DNA of 64,000 bases from Lepisosteus oculatus (Eukaryota; Chordata; Actinopteri; Semionotiformes; Lepisosteidae). This document shows positions 33,585 to 43,152 of this stretch, in pieces. The stretch is taken from positions 43,160,490-43,224,489 of the forward strand of contig NC_090709.1 of assembly GCF_040954835.1 (NCBI RefSeq), read 5' to 3'. Position 1 is the stretch's first letter. Each line of letters begins with the position of its first letter. A program made the position numbers and the translations under genes. Under the pieces are notes generated by a model. The model was given only the letters and a program-made list of their open reading frames with translations, did no database searches and was not told the DNA's origin.

Positions 33585-33657
33585 GGGGGATTAGCTCAAA
33601 TGGTAGAGCGCTCGCTTAGCATGCAAGAGGTAGCGGGATCAATGCCTGCATCCTCCA
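33585..33657 (+). tRNA. tRNA-Ala(AGC), array unit 5
   Basis: Returns to CTCGC in the anticodon stem (one mismatch), and the B box reads ggatcaatgcc. Less canonical than units 2-4. Confidence 0.8.
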
Positions 33658-34415
33658 GGTCTGAGTTTGGATCTCCGGAAGCCCGGTGCTCTTGTTTAGC
33701 TTCTGCGACTTCTGACAGGTGCTCCTCCGTTGCGGAGAGAATGTCCTTCAGTTGTCAAGCGTTGAAGGGCCACACCTCCTTCCCAACCTCAGTCTGCACT
33801 GAGTGCGTCTCCGGCATTTTCTCGTCCAATTTGTCAGCTTAGCAAGTGAAAAGTATATCCGAGTGAAAACAGTGCTGATAATACTCTCACGAATTGTTAG
33901 AAGACGTGCTTTTGATCATCGATTGCTTAACAATCACATTCGTTCGACTTGAGCCATCAAGCTCGTAGTTTTCCTTCAAATCTTGAAAGCTCTCAGTGAG
34001 AACATCATAGGCTGCAGGACGCCCCGTAACTTGATTACTTCAACAGAAAGAAGAGCAGACAGCTCGACAAATATGTGAGGCGCAGAGAGCGCAAGGCGAG
34101 CCGCACACGTTTCGGTGGCTGAGAGAGGGCAGTTTTTGCTTCTGCATTTCCCAAGTAAGGACGCATGACAACAAGCGATCGCGGTGCTCATCTACGACAC
34201 AGTGGTGATGAGTTTTCAGTACGTGTTCTTTTGAACGAGCAATGAGGTTGCCGCCTTGGACAGCTGACTGCACGCTCTCATTGTGCCACGTGATGAGAAT
34301 TCACCAGGCTCGTTCAGTCATTAGTCACATTCCATCGTTTGCCATAAGCAGACGCTGCGAAGTGATGTGGATATCAGTTCCCAGTCTTGTGGAAGAGGAG
34401 GAAAAGAGCACACGA

Positions 34416-34487
34416 GGGCTCGTCCGGGAGTTGAACCCGGGACCTCTCGCACCCTAAGCGAGAATCATACCGCTAGACCAACGAGCC
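34416..34487 (-). tRNA. tRNA-Pro(AGG), array unit 5
   Basis: Same sequence as in units 1 to 4. Confidence 0.92.
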
Positions 34488-34686
34488 ACAGCAGCACTTT
34501 CCATTTCAATCTGTCAGCGAGCTTGAGGATGGGGAGAGGCGCCATTCGCTCGTCCAGTCAGACCTTCATCAATAAGTCAAGAAAGCTGCAATTACACGAC
34601 TGCCTTGCAGACGAAGGGCAGTGAACTGTGCCCGGTAAGAGGGGAACAAGCGGCACTAGGTGACGCCGAGGCATAAGTCCCAGCGA

Positions 34687-34759
34687 GGGGGGTTGGCTTG
34701 TATGGTACAGCGCTTGCTTTGCATGTGGGAGATAGCAGGATCAATTCCCGCATCCTCCA
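34687..34759 (+). pseudogene. tRNA-Ala(TGC)-like, degenerate, array unit 5
   Basis: Same sequence as 25931-26003. Confidence 0.6.
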
Positions 34760-35177
34760 GGTGTGTGCTTAGAGCTTGATGTGCCGAAAGGTGTCCTTTA
34801 GCCTGTGGTCCCGCCTTACATGGAGAGCATCGTGCAGCTGTCAAGCGTTTCGCAGCCACGCCCCCTTTTCATCTTCTCTCTGGCTTAAGCGTCACTCCGC
34901 CCCTCTCTCTTGACATTTCATGTCAGCATGTCAGAAGTCCGAGTGACATTTTTAATGGCTGAGTGAGGGCACGATGCTGAAGCAGAGAGGCCACTTCAGC
35001 CACAGAGACTTGTGCTAGGTGAGATCTGAAAGACGGACTCGCAACAGAAACAGACCAAAAATGTATCGGTGAGATCAAAAGGCAAATGCAACATTCAGCA
35101 GAGGGCGTCTAAAGATTAGGGAACGGGCGACTGAAATCCATGTGAGGCAAACTTTCCGGTGTGTGTACTGCAGCTGG

Positions 35178-35249
35178 GCTTGTTGGCGTAATTGGTAGTG
35201 CGTCAGTCTCGTCATCTGAAGGGCCTGAGTTTGATCCTCACACGGGGCA
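35178..35249 (+). pseudogene. tRNA-Met-like with CGT, array unit 5
   Basis: Same sequence as 26422-26493. The last repeated gene before the array ends. Confidence 0.6.
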
Positions 35250-35714
35250 GGGCTGCTTCCTCTCTTGCTCTTTTCAAACACTTGCGGCAACTGATCGCTC
35301 ATAACCACGTCTGGAATGCGTGACCTTTACACGGGCGAGAAGCAACGCCGCATCCCTTTTCTAAAGAACATTCACATTCAGAAATAAGTCAAGAAATTTG
35401 CCATTACTTTCGCTCGCACTGCTGTCAGCCTGCCCATGTTGCCAAAGAAAGTTCACTCGGCGTCAACATGACAGAACAGCGATCACTTGAAAACAATGTT
35501 CCACACTCCGTAAGCAAGAACTTCAGTGTTTGCAGTCACCCGATATGCCGATAGTCAAAGGAGCGCAAAACACGAAGCGTCAAAAGACAAGATGAGTTGA
35601 TGGAAAGAGCGTTGAATTGATGAGCACAAAAGTTCAGCTCGTACAATAGGCAACGAAGGTCTCAGCGTCGTCATCGCACTTGAAAGGACTGCCTTGCAGA
35701 CTAAGGGCAGTGGG

Positions 35715-36286
35715 AGGTTGCTGTTTTGAGACGGAGGCATTGGGATGGTGGGCCGAGATCTATTCTTCTTAAGGAATTCTTCATCGTGAAAGATCGGTCC
35801 ACAGGTCATCCAAAGAACTCAGGGAATCATGTGCTACTGAATGGAGTGAAGTGCTGAAACACATGACATGCCCCCTTGATCTCACATGCACAATTCTGCT
35901 GCAACATGCACAGCTACCGTCCACACCAGGCAGTGGGGCTTCAGCAGAATTTGCTACGCCACCTGCAATTACATATCCAGCTGCACACATATACATGGCC
36001 CTTCTTTTGTTTTCAGGATCTCAAAAAAAAGCTTAGCTTGGTTTTCCTGCCACCTGATTGACCTCATCTCCCTCAGAATGTGCCCCGCCACATTCATTGC
36101 TGAAGCAGGACGGAGGCTAACGGACATGTCAGAACAGTGAGGTTCAACGATCTCTCCAAAATATTGTGGTTGTAGTGGAAGAGATATGTTTTAAATTGTA
36201 CCTTTGTATTTCAAACTCTCTCTAGAATGTTATCCATTTCTATTTTATTTTGACAGGAACTGTTAAAAGGCTAATGACACTAGATG
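35715..36286. other. spacer after the array, no gene recognised
   Basis: Unique sequence with a few short open frames that resemble nothing I know. The break at 35714 is sharp: gcagtggg continues as aggttgctg instead of cggtgcccgg. Confidence 0.4.
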
Positions 36287-36383
36287 AAAAGAGAAAAAAG
36301 AATACACAACGTTTCAGCCGTGGAGGCTTCTTCAGGTGTGAGGGCTCCACGGCTGAAATGTTGTGTTTTCTTTCTTTTCTTTT
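36287..36383. repeat. hairpin: inverted copies of a repeat terminus
   Basis: Left arm contains cacaacgtttcagccgtgg (from 36305). The right arm contains its complement ccacggctgaaatgttgtg (to about 36365), and A/G-rich versus C/T-rich tracts extend the pairing on both sides. The loop is about 16-18 nt. The same terminus occurs once, without the inversion, at 11870-11990. Confidence 0.75.
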
Positions 36384-36527
36384 AAGCATGGAATAGACCT
36401 ATTACTTGTTCCTTTGCAGCCTACACATGGTGATGCAGCTCGCCACCTGAACTGCTAATGATACTAGATGCCTGGTAGTTTGTGGTACTTGGTTATCGTC
36501 TTATGTGTGCTCAAACTGCATATGTGT

Positions 36528-36616
36528 TGTAGCAGCGAGGCTTATTAATAAGAAAGAATTAAGTGTTCTGAGCCTTCCCAAATGAGGCCCCATCTCTGTT
36601 CATCTCTGTGGTGCAG
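36528..36616 (+). mobile_element. fragment of the TGTAG solo-LTR-like family
   Basis: TGTAGCAGCGAGGC to ctgtggtgcag matches the first 85-90 bp of the element at 13432. It then switches directly into the tRNA-cluster sequence cggcccagc. Fossil fragment only. Confidence 0.6.
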
Positions 36617-37025
36617 CGGCCCAGCACTGAGCTTCGCCAATGTGATTCAGCTGCTTCCAGTGCCTTTATTGGAGTGCGCTGATGGACCGTGCTCTCTCTC
36701 CAGAGACCAGCACGCCTATCATGGACGGAGCAGGAAAGGCGGCGCCACATTCTACAGCCCTCTCCACGCAATCGACGAAATCGGGCTACTGAAGTGGAGA
36801 AAATCGCCTCTCCAGAAAGTGCAAATATCATCTTGGAGACTATAAATCCTATTGCCGAAGGTCAGCCCTGTCTACCAGAGTAACCCTCCCACAGCGATGA
36901 TCAGCTCGTCTCACACGCGAGAAGTTTCGGTTGGAAACAAGCGCCCCCTCTTCTCGCACGTTTTGCACGTTCGAGTAGTTTTAATGCGGCTCTTTCGTAC
37001 ACGGTGCTGATCTTTTGGAAAGCAG

Positions 37026-37097
37026 GAGGCAAAACCGAGTCGAACCCGGGCCGCCTGGGTAAAAACCAGGAACCCTAACCGCTAGACCATATGGCAG
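37026..37097 (-). pseudogene. tRNA-Glu-like with TTT at the anticodon
   Basis: The D arm (atggtctagcggttaggg) and the anticodon stem CCTGG/CCAGG match vertebrate tRNA-Glu(TTC), but the loop reads tttttac, giving TTT. The T arm cccgggttcgact is good, while the 3' acceptor strand (ggttttgcc) no longer pairs with the 5' end tgccata. Probably a pseudogene. Confidence 0.65.
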
Positions 37098-37297
37098 CGA
37101 ACAGCCATGCTGTTCCCGGCATCATCCGAGCAAACTACGTAAATATGAGAAAACACGCAAGAGAGTTGTCACTCAGAGTGTCGAAGGGTCGATGTATACT
37201 GGGGCTCAGTTGAAATGCAACGTCAGGACTTTTCCAAATTATGTCACACGAAAAGAGCACAGCCTTTTCCACCCTGCCATGCGTGTATCGGTAACTC

Positions 37298-37369
37298 GCC
37301 GTGATCGTATAGTGGTCAGTACTTTGCGTTGTGGACGCAACAACCCCGGTTCGAATCCAGGTCACGGCA
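37298..37369 (+). tRNA. tRNA-His(GTG)
   Basis: 72 nt. Acceptor GCCGTGA/TCACGGC perfect, D arm tcgtatagtggtcagta, anticodon stem TTGCG/CGCAA with GTG, B box ggttcgaatcc. One mismatch in the T stem (CCCGG/CCAGG). TTTT lies about 14 nt downstream. Plausibly functional. Confidence 0.85.
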
Positions 37370-37904
37370 GAATAGGGGCGTCTGCTTTTACTACTTGCAC
37401 GAATGAAGGCAAAAAAAAAGCCAATCGATGTGAACGAACGGCGCTTTACAGAGGAGTACTGCCTGACTGGATCGTTGATGAGCGACAAAGGCCACTCCGA
37501 CCCCTTCTTGGTTTTCTTCAATGACTTACTAAGGATCTTCTTAACATTCGCCCATGCAGGGGAAGCCAGTTACACCAAAGCAAACGCAGGAAAGTGCATT
37601 TCAAGCAGAGACCAGGAGGGACTTGTTTACACCGAGAGTGGGTGGAGAATGGAACAATGTGCCCAGCCCTGTTGCTGGAGCCGATTCTTGATGAGATCTT
37701 GGGCTCACTAAGAGGCCCCCTCTGGATGCTATTCTTTCTGTTGTTCTTGCAGGTCCTGCGCTGCTTTTGAGCCGACAGAGCTCGTCCTGGTCTGTCGGCA
37801 CAGCCCAATTGCAAATGATCAGCTCCGCATACAGAAAATACATTGGGAACAAATGACCGGTTGCTCAAGACCTCTGTGAAGTACAGGAGCTTGCAAGAAG
37901 CAGC

Positions 37905-37977
37905 TGTTTCCGCCCGGTCTCGAACTGGGGACCATTCGCATGTGAGGCGAACGTGATAACCACTACACTACGGAAAC
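37905..37977 (-). tRNA. tRNA-Val(CAC), slightly degenerate
   Basis: 73 nt with acceptor GTTTCCG/CGGAAAC, anticodon stem TTCGC/GCGAA and CAC. The T stem has one mismatch (CCCAG/CCGGG), and no TTTT follows at once on minus (gctgcttcttgc). May be a pseudogene. Confidence 0.65.
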
Positions 37978-38099
37978 GGTTGTAAACCGTGCCCAGCGGC
38001 CCAGTGCTGAGCTTCGCCAATGCGATTCAGCTGCTTCCAGTGCCTTTATTGGAGTGCGCTGATGGACCGTGCTCTCTCTCCAGAGACCAGTACGCCTGT

Positions 38100-38785
38100 A
38101 ACGGGGTAAAGTTAGCTTGAAGTTCGAAAACGATTTTGGCATGCCTGTAGCGCTTTCGCGAAATCTCTTAGAGTTACAAAAACACATGCTTTGTGTATAA
38201 AATACATTGTGAATGCTTTCTCAGCCTTCACTTTGTCATTTTTATGACATTTTTTTGACCATGCTCACATTTTCTCTTGTCCATATCTTTGCAATAGAAG
38301 CCAGAACGGCTTCAAACCAAATGCATTTTAAAGACCACAACTTGTGGATATTTCAACAGCCTCTACACCAAACTATCAGTGAGCTAATCATCTTTTTTAA
38401 ACCCTCCAGTTTTTCATCGATGCGTAATTACACACTAACTGGAACCCGGGGACTGCTGTGTGCACACGTTCACAACGCGAGAAATACTGTTCAATACGGT
38501 TTCGTGCGAAAAACCCATATATGACCATAGGAAGCAGAACAGCGCAGTCTCCAATTAGCACGGGAATAAAGCTTTGTTTGATTTCTGAAACCCTTCCTTT
38601 ACGTTCTATTTTCATTCAGGTGTGGTTCAACTATATTGACAATACTACTGACAGCAGGAAGTCAAACCGACTTTTTACACAGAACACTGACACAGCTTTG
38701 TGTTCTGAATCTTTTTTTCTCGTGCTTTTATTTAATGTGGCACAATGCACTGGTATAGGGGTATTTTGTTAACAAACAAACAAAC
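38100..38785. repeat. interspersed repeat, parallel to 22268-22720, interrupted by an L2 insertion
   Basis: Matches 22268-22720 in direct orientation and 10130-10870 in reverse. After 38785 the repeat is interrupted by an L2 LINE and resumes at about 39459 (aaaccaatagcatttaaacc). Confidence 0.7.
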
Positions 38786-39458
38786 TACTGCAATGCTCTG
38801 CTCCCTGGGGTATCTAAATCTACTCTGAACAAGCTGCAGTATGTCCAAAATTCAGCAGCCAGAATCCTGACCAGATCTAGTGCAAGTGTTCACATTACTC
38901 CTATCCTGGAGTCCTTGCACTGGCTTCCGGTCAAATTCCGCGTAGACTTTAAAATCCTCATGCTCACCTACAAGGCTTTACATGGCTTGGCACCTCAATA
39001 CCTGTCTGAACTTTTATCGCCCTACTCCCCACCTCGCAACCTCCGCTCTTCAAATTCTGCCCTCCTTACTGTCCCCCAAGCCCGTCTACATTGTATGGGC
39101 GACAGGGCCTTCTCCTGCTACTGTATGCCCCCAAGCTCTGGAACTCCTTGCCCAAGGATATTAGAGAGTCACCTTCTCTAAACTCCTTCAAATCCAGACT
39201 CAAAACCCTCCTTTTCAGAAAAGCCTTTACTTAACTGGTTCCATTCTTCACCCCTCTGCTCTTCTTAATACCATCTTCCACGGTCTCCTCTATTGTTATT
39301 GTTGTATTGTTGTAATTATAATTGTGTCCTGTCTTGTGAAATTTTCTTATTTATTGTTGTAGTCTTCTTATTTATTGTTATTGTCATCCTGTAAAGCGCT
39401 TTGAGAAGCCACCTTTAAAGGCGCTATATAAAATAAAGTTTATTATTATTATTATTAT
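38786..39458 (+). mobile_element. L2-clade LINE, 3' end
   Basis: Contains the ORF2 C-terminus typical of L2: LQYVQNSAARILTRS, then SLHWLPVKFRVDFKILMLTY, KALHGLAPQYLSELLSPY and PQARLHCMGDRAFS. A frameshift near 39118 moves it to APKLWNSLPKDIRES, and it continues to SFKSRLKTLLFRKAFT. The 3' UTR ends gtaaagcgctttgagaagcc, ggcgctatataaaataaag and (TTA)n. It is 5'-truncated: the reverse-transcriptase core and endonuclease are absent. The empty site is seen in reverse at 10080-10130. Confidence 0.92.
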
Positions 39459-40290
39459 AAACCAATAGCATTTAAACCACAGCACCCACAATGCTGCAAG
39501 TAAGTGTTTTGCACACTAAGCAGGTCCTCTGACTTTTCCCAGCTTTGTTTTGGTTTTTTTAAGATAACAGTACAGGTAAGACACTGGGATAGGGGGGTCG
39601 TCTTCATGGCTCAATAGCATTTCAAATACAACAGCCACACTGCTGAAACCAAGTGTTTTACACACCAGTCTAGCCCCCTAACCTTATACAACCTTGCTGT
39701 GGCTGTGGCACCTTTCTTTATTTTTTTATGATTTTTTGAAGATAACACTACAGGTAATACACTGGGACAGGTGGGTCGTCTTCATGGCTCAATAGAATTT
39801 GAAATACAACAGCCACACTGCTGAAACTAAGTGTTTTACACACCACACAGGCCCCCTAACCTTATGCAACCTTGCTGTGGCTGTGGCCCCTTTCTTTATT
39901 TTTTTATGAAGTTTTCAATATGGCACCATTAGACAAGCGGTACATGGGGATAGGGGGGTGCTATTCATGAGTCAATAGCTCTTCAAGCACAACAGCCACA
40001 GTGCTGCAACCAGGTGTTTTACACCAGACATTTCACCTAACCTTATACAACCTCGCTTTGAGTTGTAGAACATTTCTATATTTTTTTTTACTGTAATCAA
40101 GTGTTGTGCTCACTAGTCAGGCCTCCTGACCTTTCACAGTCATGCTTTGTTGTGTGCAACTTTAATTATCTTTTTAGGATTTTTTGAACATGGCAACTTC
40201 CACCGAGATGGGTGGGGGGTGTTGGGGTGCTCTTCAATAGCTTTTTCATCTATACACACAAATGGATGTAACCAAGACACTCAGAACCTG
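39459..40290. repeat. tandem repeat, unit about 180 bp, four to five copies
   Basis: Unit starts: ccaatagcatttaaaccac at 39462, tcaatagcatttcaaatac near 39610, then near 39788, 39972 and 40225, so the step is about 150-250 with most near 180. Each unit has acaacagccac, aagtgttttacac, ccccctaacctta and a T-rich block. Divergence between units is considerable. Confidence 0.7.
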
Positions 40291-41146
40291 TCACGCAGGG
40301 GCTGACTGCTGAGGATAGGGATCCAATGCGGTGCCCTTGGTAGGGTTGGCGTGAGACACAGGCATAATCGGAGTAAACAGGCAGGGGTCCGAGTCCGGGA
40401 AGGCGTAGTACAGGCATAGGCACAGAATCGACAGGCGAAGGCGTAGTCGAGGTACTGGCAGGGGTCGGAGTCCGGGAAGGCGTAGAAGTTGCGTCGGTAG
40501 ACAGAGGTGTAAACGAAGAGACAGGCTTGGGTCAGGATCCGAGAAAGCGTAAAACAGGCGAAGGTACAAAATCGAGTGGCTAAAGCGGTAGTCGGAAAAG
40601 CGGGGTCGAGGTCCAGGGGAGAAGTCGTAGTAAGGCAAAGGTGTAGTTAGTACGTAAGCTCCGGGAGAGAATCTCAATCGTGAGCAATGACCGGGGGACA
40701 GATGAGGGTTTAAGTAGAGGACTGATTGACGCATGGACGTTTGGTACGGAGAGAGCTCGAGGGAATGCGGGAGCGCTTGCCTGCGTGAGGGAGATTCGTG
40801 GCAAAACCAACAGAATCAACCTGAACTCACAGAAAAACAAGAATGCCCCCGAGACACCTGCACCCCCCCCGGACCACTCTGGTATCAACACCCCAAAACC
40901 CATCCATACCAGCTAACAAGACTCAGAATCGGTGCAACCCTCCAACCTGGACCAAGAGCAGGATGGGACAAGTACCTGCACCACACTACGCACCCCTCAT
41001 CCAGACCAGCAGGACAGCCATACCACAGACAGCACCATCATGTAACCCCCCTGTTCATTCCAACAGAAAAGCCGAACTGACCCCCACCAGCATGGCGACG
41101 CTGCAGCTCTGGTTACACCAGCAGGCCCAATGGGCTCAGAGCTGGG
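40291..41146. repeat. GC-rich degenerate short tandem repeats and unclassified sequence
   Basis: 40340-40660 has imperfect repeats of blocks such as ggcaggggtcggagtccggg and aaggcgtag. After 40700 the composition changes, and nothing is recognised up to 41146. Open frames across it look like by-products of composition. Confidence 0.45.
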
Positions 41147-42519
41147 GGACATACAGATGCAGCCATTCAAAATGCGTGGGCGATACCGCATTATTTTCCG
41201 GTACGCTGTACGCAGTCTACCGCAAGTTACCATTAAATACCGCGAGTTACTGGTAAATACCGCTAGTTACCGTAAATTCTCCTATAATATGACAAGCAAA
41301 ATAATAGTATCCGGAATTTCGGCAAGGTGGAGCTAATAAACTCAACCTCTCATGTTTGAGCTGTGGCCATCAAAGTCTTTAACGAAGGTATTACTAAAAG
41401 TACTAATAATGAATGACCTTGGACAAGCTGTAAGTGTAAACTCAAAGTATTGCCCTGGTCAACATTCTTTTTTTCATTGACCGTCTTTGTAAAAGTAACA
41501 CCACAGCATTTCGCAATCACGCATTTGTTTCCAATCATGCAAAGTACAGTAATTTTTGAGAATCGATTCACCATGCCTTTCACATGCTCATAAAAGAGAT
41601 TGATTTAGGAACATAAACATATTACTGTATGAAAACTGTACTGTATACAGTATGTATATGTATATTTAATGTCTTAACTGTGCCCGTTTAAGTATTGAAT
41701 ATTCATATCTAATTTTACCACTGAAGGGAAATCTTAGTAGCTGAGCATAAAAAGAATAGGAGCATACTTCAACGCGTGTGAAGGCCATAAACGATATTAA
41801 TTTTGGAACATAAACATACAGTATATGGCTGGTCTCGGTACTTTAAAGAAAACATACACGAAAGATGGTTTCATTATGACCAGAATCGGTCTTGAGATAT
41901 TTTTAACTTGATTTACAGTATTTGAGAGGTATGTCTTAACACCGATTCTACAGTACGTAAATACTGCTCACGTATGTTTCTAGGTTTATATTATGCATTT
42001 CATACGGTCAAATTACTTTTGAGAAACTAATAAGAAGCACGAAACGGTATGCCCAGGGCGTTTTAGTTTATTTTTACTGGAACTCTGCTTTAACAATGTC
42101 GCCGTGGATTGATTAGAGATATCAAGTACATACAAGTAATTTTTTAAATGTTGTAGTTCGTCTTGAAAAAATGTTACGAGTACATCATCTATCAACAATT
42201 ACACAGGTTCTGTTTCCATATTGCGGATTTTGGTTACGTAATATGATTTTCTAAATTTCACGTTGTGAATATATGATTTGGGCAAACAGAGCCGCAAAGA
42301 AGTACATTATGGGTTGTTGTTTTTTTTTTGCAGTTTTATCTAGAACAAGCTATGCTTAAACCTTTGTCTGATTCTTGTGAAACTATCCACACGACAGTTA
42401 CAGTACCTAGGAGTTGACTTCAGTGATGTCACTGATGGGATGTTTCTAAAAATCCTTCCTCTGTAAAACGTCTTCTCTAGTTGTCCTGCATATGTATTCG
42501 GTAATGAAGCTGTGTGTTC
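41147..42519. repeat. repeat X, copy 1 (unclassified)
   Basis: Begins tacagatgcagccattcaaa and shares long stretches with 56057-57556: taccactgaagggaaatc, gatattaattttggaacat, cacacgacagttacagtacc and ccaatgaagctgtgtgttct-like sequence at the end. The copies differ by large indels at the left. It ends where the retroviral 3' LTR begins at 42520. No coding region seen; possibly a non-autonomous mobile element. Confidence 0.6.
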
Positions 42520-43152
42520 TGTCATGGAAATATAACTATCAAGGAAGACACAAAAGAGAGTTCTCACCTGAGTAAGGTCTTTATTTCAATATTGCAATAT
42601 TGGGAGCCCTGTGGAGACATCACTCCTGCTCTTTGCTCAGTTCGTTTGTGACCTTTTTACAGTGGGAAGCATGAATTCAGGACACCTGGCACCCCCTCCA
42701 CCTGAGCGAACACCACCTCTTTTTCCTGTCTTTCACCAGAATCCAGTCTCCTTATTCATGCATTAGTTCCTACAGCACAGGTAAATCCCTGTGGGCTGGA
42801 GCCCAGCATTTTTCTTAGGGTTTTTTTACAAGATTGGTCAACAGCTGGGTCACCTAAACAGCTGTCTATCACCCTAATAGAGAATGGCCTAAAACTGTGA
42901 TTATAGCGAGGAGCATACAGTTATTTCCATTCTAATACATCTGAGTTACACTCAGACTGAAAGCAGGGCTATTTACCCATGCCAATAAACCTAAATAATC
43001 ACCTCTATCAAAGGGGATTACTCCCATGAGCATCTTTTATAGCATTACAATCCCAACATGAGCTCTGGTTATTATTTGTGGCTGACTGATAAAGTATTGA
43101 TTCCATATCCCCATTTTATGTAAAGTAAAGCTCCTTACACTTAACAGGTACA
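42520..43152 (-). repeat. 3' LTR of retrovirus 1
   Basis: TG...CA ended (plus-strand TGTCATGG at 42520, GGTACA at 43152), with an AATAAA signal on minus at 42580-42585. A pyrimidine-rich plus-strand stretch follows (gtcgccccccctc), which is the polypurine tract on the sense strand. It shares the first roughly 95 bp closely with the other LTR; beyond that the two differ and this one is about twice as long. Confidence 0.65.

Larger units (their letters stand above)
22725..35714. repeat. head-to-tail tRNA array, 2,189-bp unit, five full units plus one shortened
   Basis: tRNA-Ala(AGC) starts at 24829, 27018, 29207, 31396 and 33585, a constant step of 2,189. tRNA-Pro starts from 25660 keep the same step to 34416. 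The first unit (22725 to about 24640) is shorter by about 260 bp in two deletions, one removing the 3' half of its Ala gene, and is more diverged. The last unit stops at 35714 just before its next Ala gene. Order per unit: Ala(AGC) +, Pro(AGG) -, Ala(TGC)-like +, Met-like +. The middle units look identical in the stretches I compared. Confidence 0.93.
36617..38000. repeat. tRNA-cluster copy: Glu-like, His, Val(CAC)
   Basis: 36617-37860 is closely similar to 52059-53290 base for base over most of its length, with small indels. It includes a Glu-like sequence, tRNA-His, a spacer and, at its end, Val(CAC). The end from 37978 repeats the sequence that starts it (gcccagcggcccag), so the copy may once have been followed by another. 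Confidence 0.75.

Noticed and set aside
25284-34624. Recurring open frames of 67-93 codons in the tRNA array, one of them with peptide MEVERSL-like repeats
   Set aside because: They recur only because the unit recurs, run through the tRNA genes on either strand and resemble no protein.
22725-35714. CRISPR-like or integron-like regular array
   Set aside because: The period is 2,189 bp, the unit holds eukaryotic tRNA genes, and there are no short repeats with unique spacers.
40291-40734. Open frame of 147 codons, Leu/Pro-rich
   Set aside because: Produced by GC-rich degenerate repeats on the opposite strand; no domain recognised.
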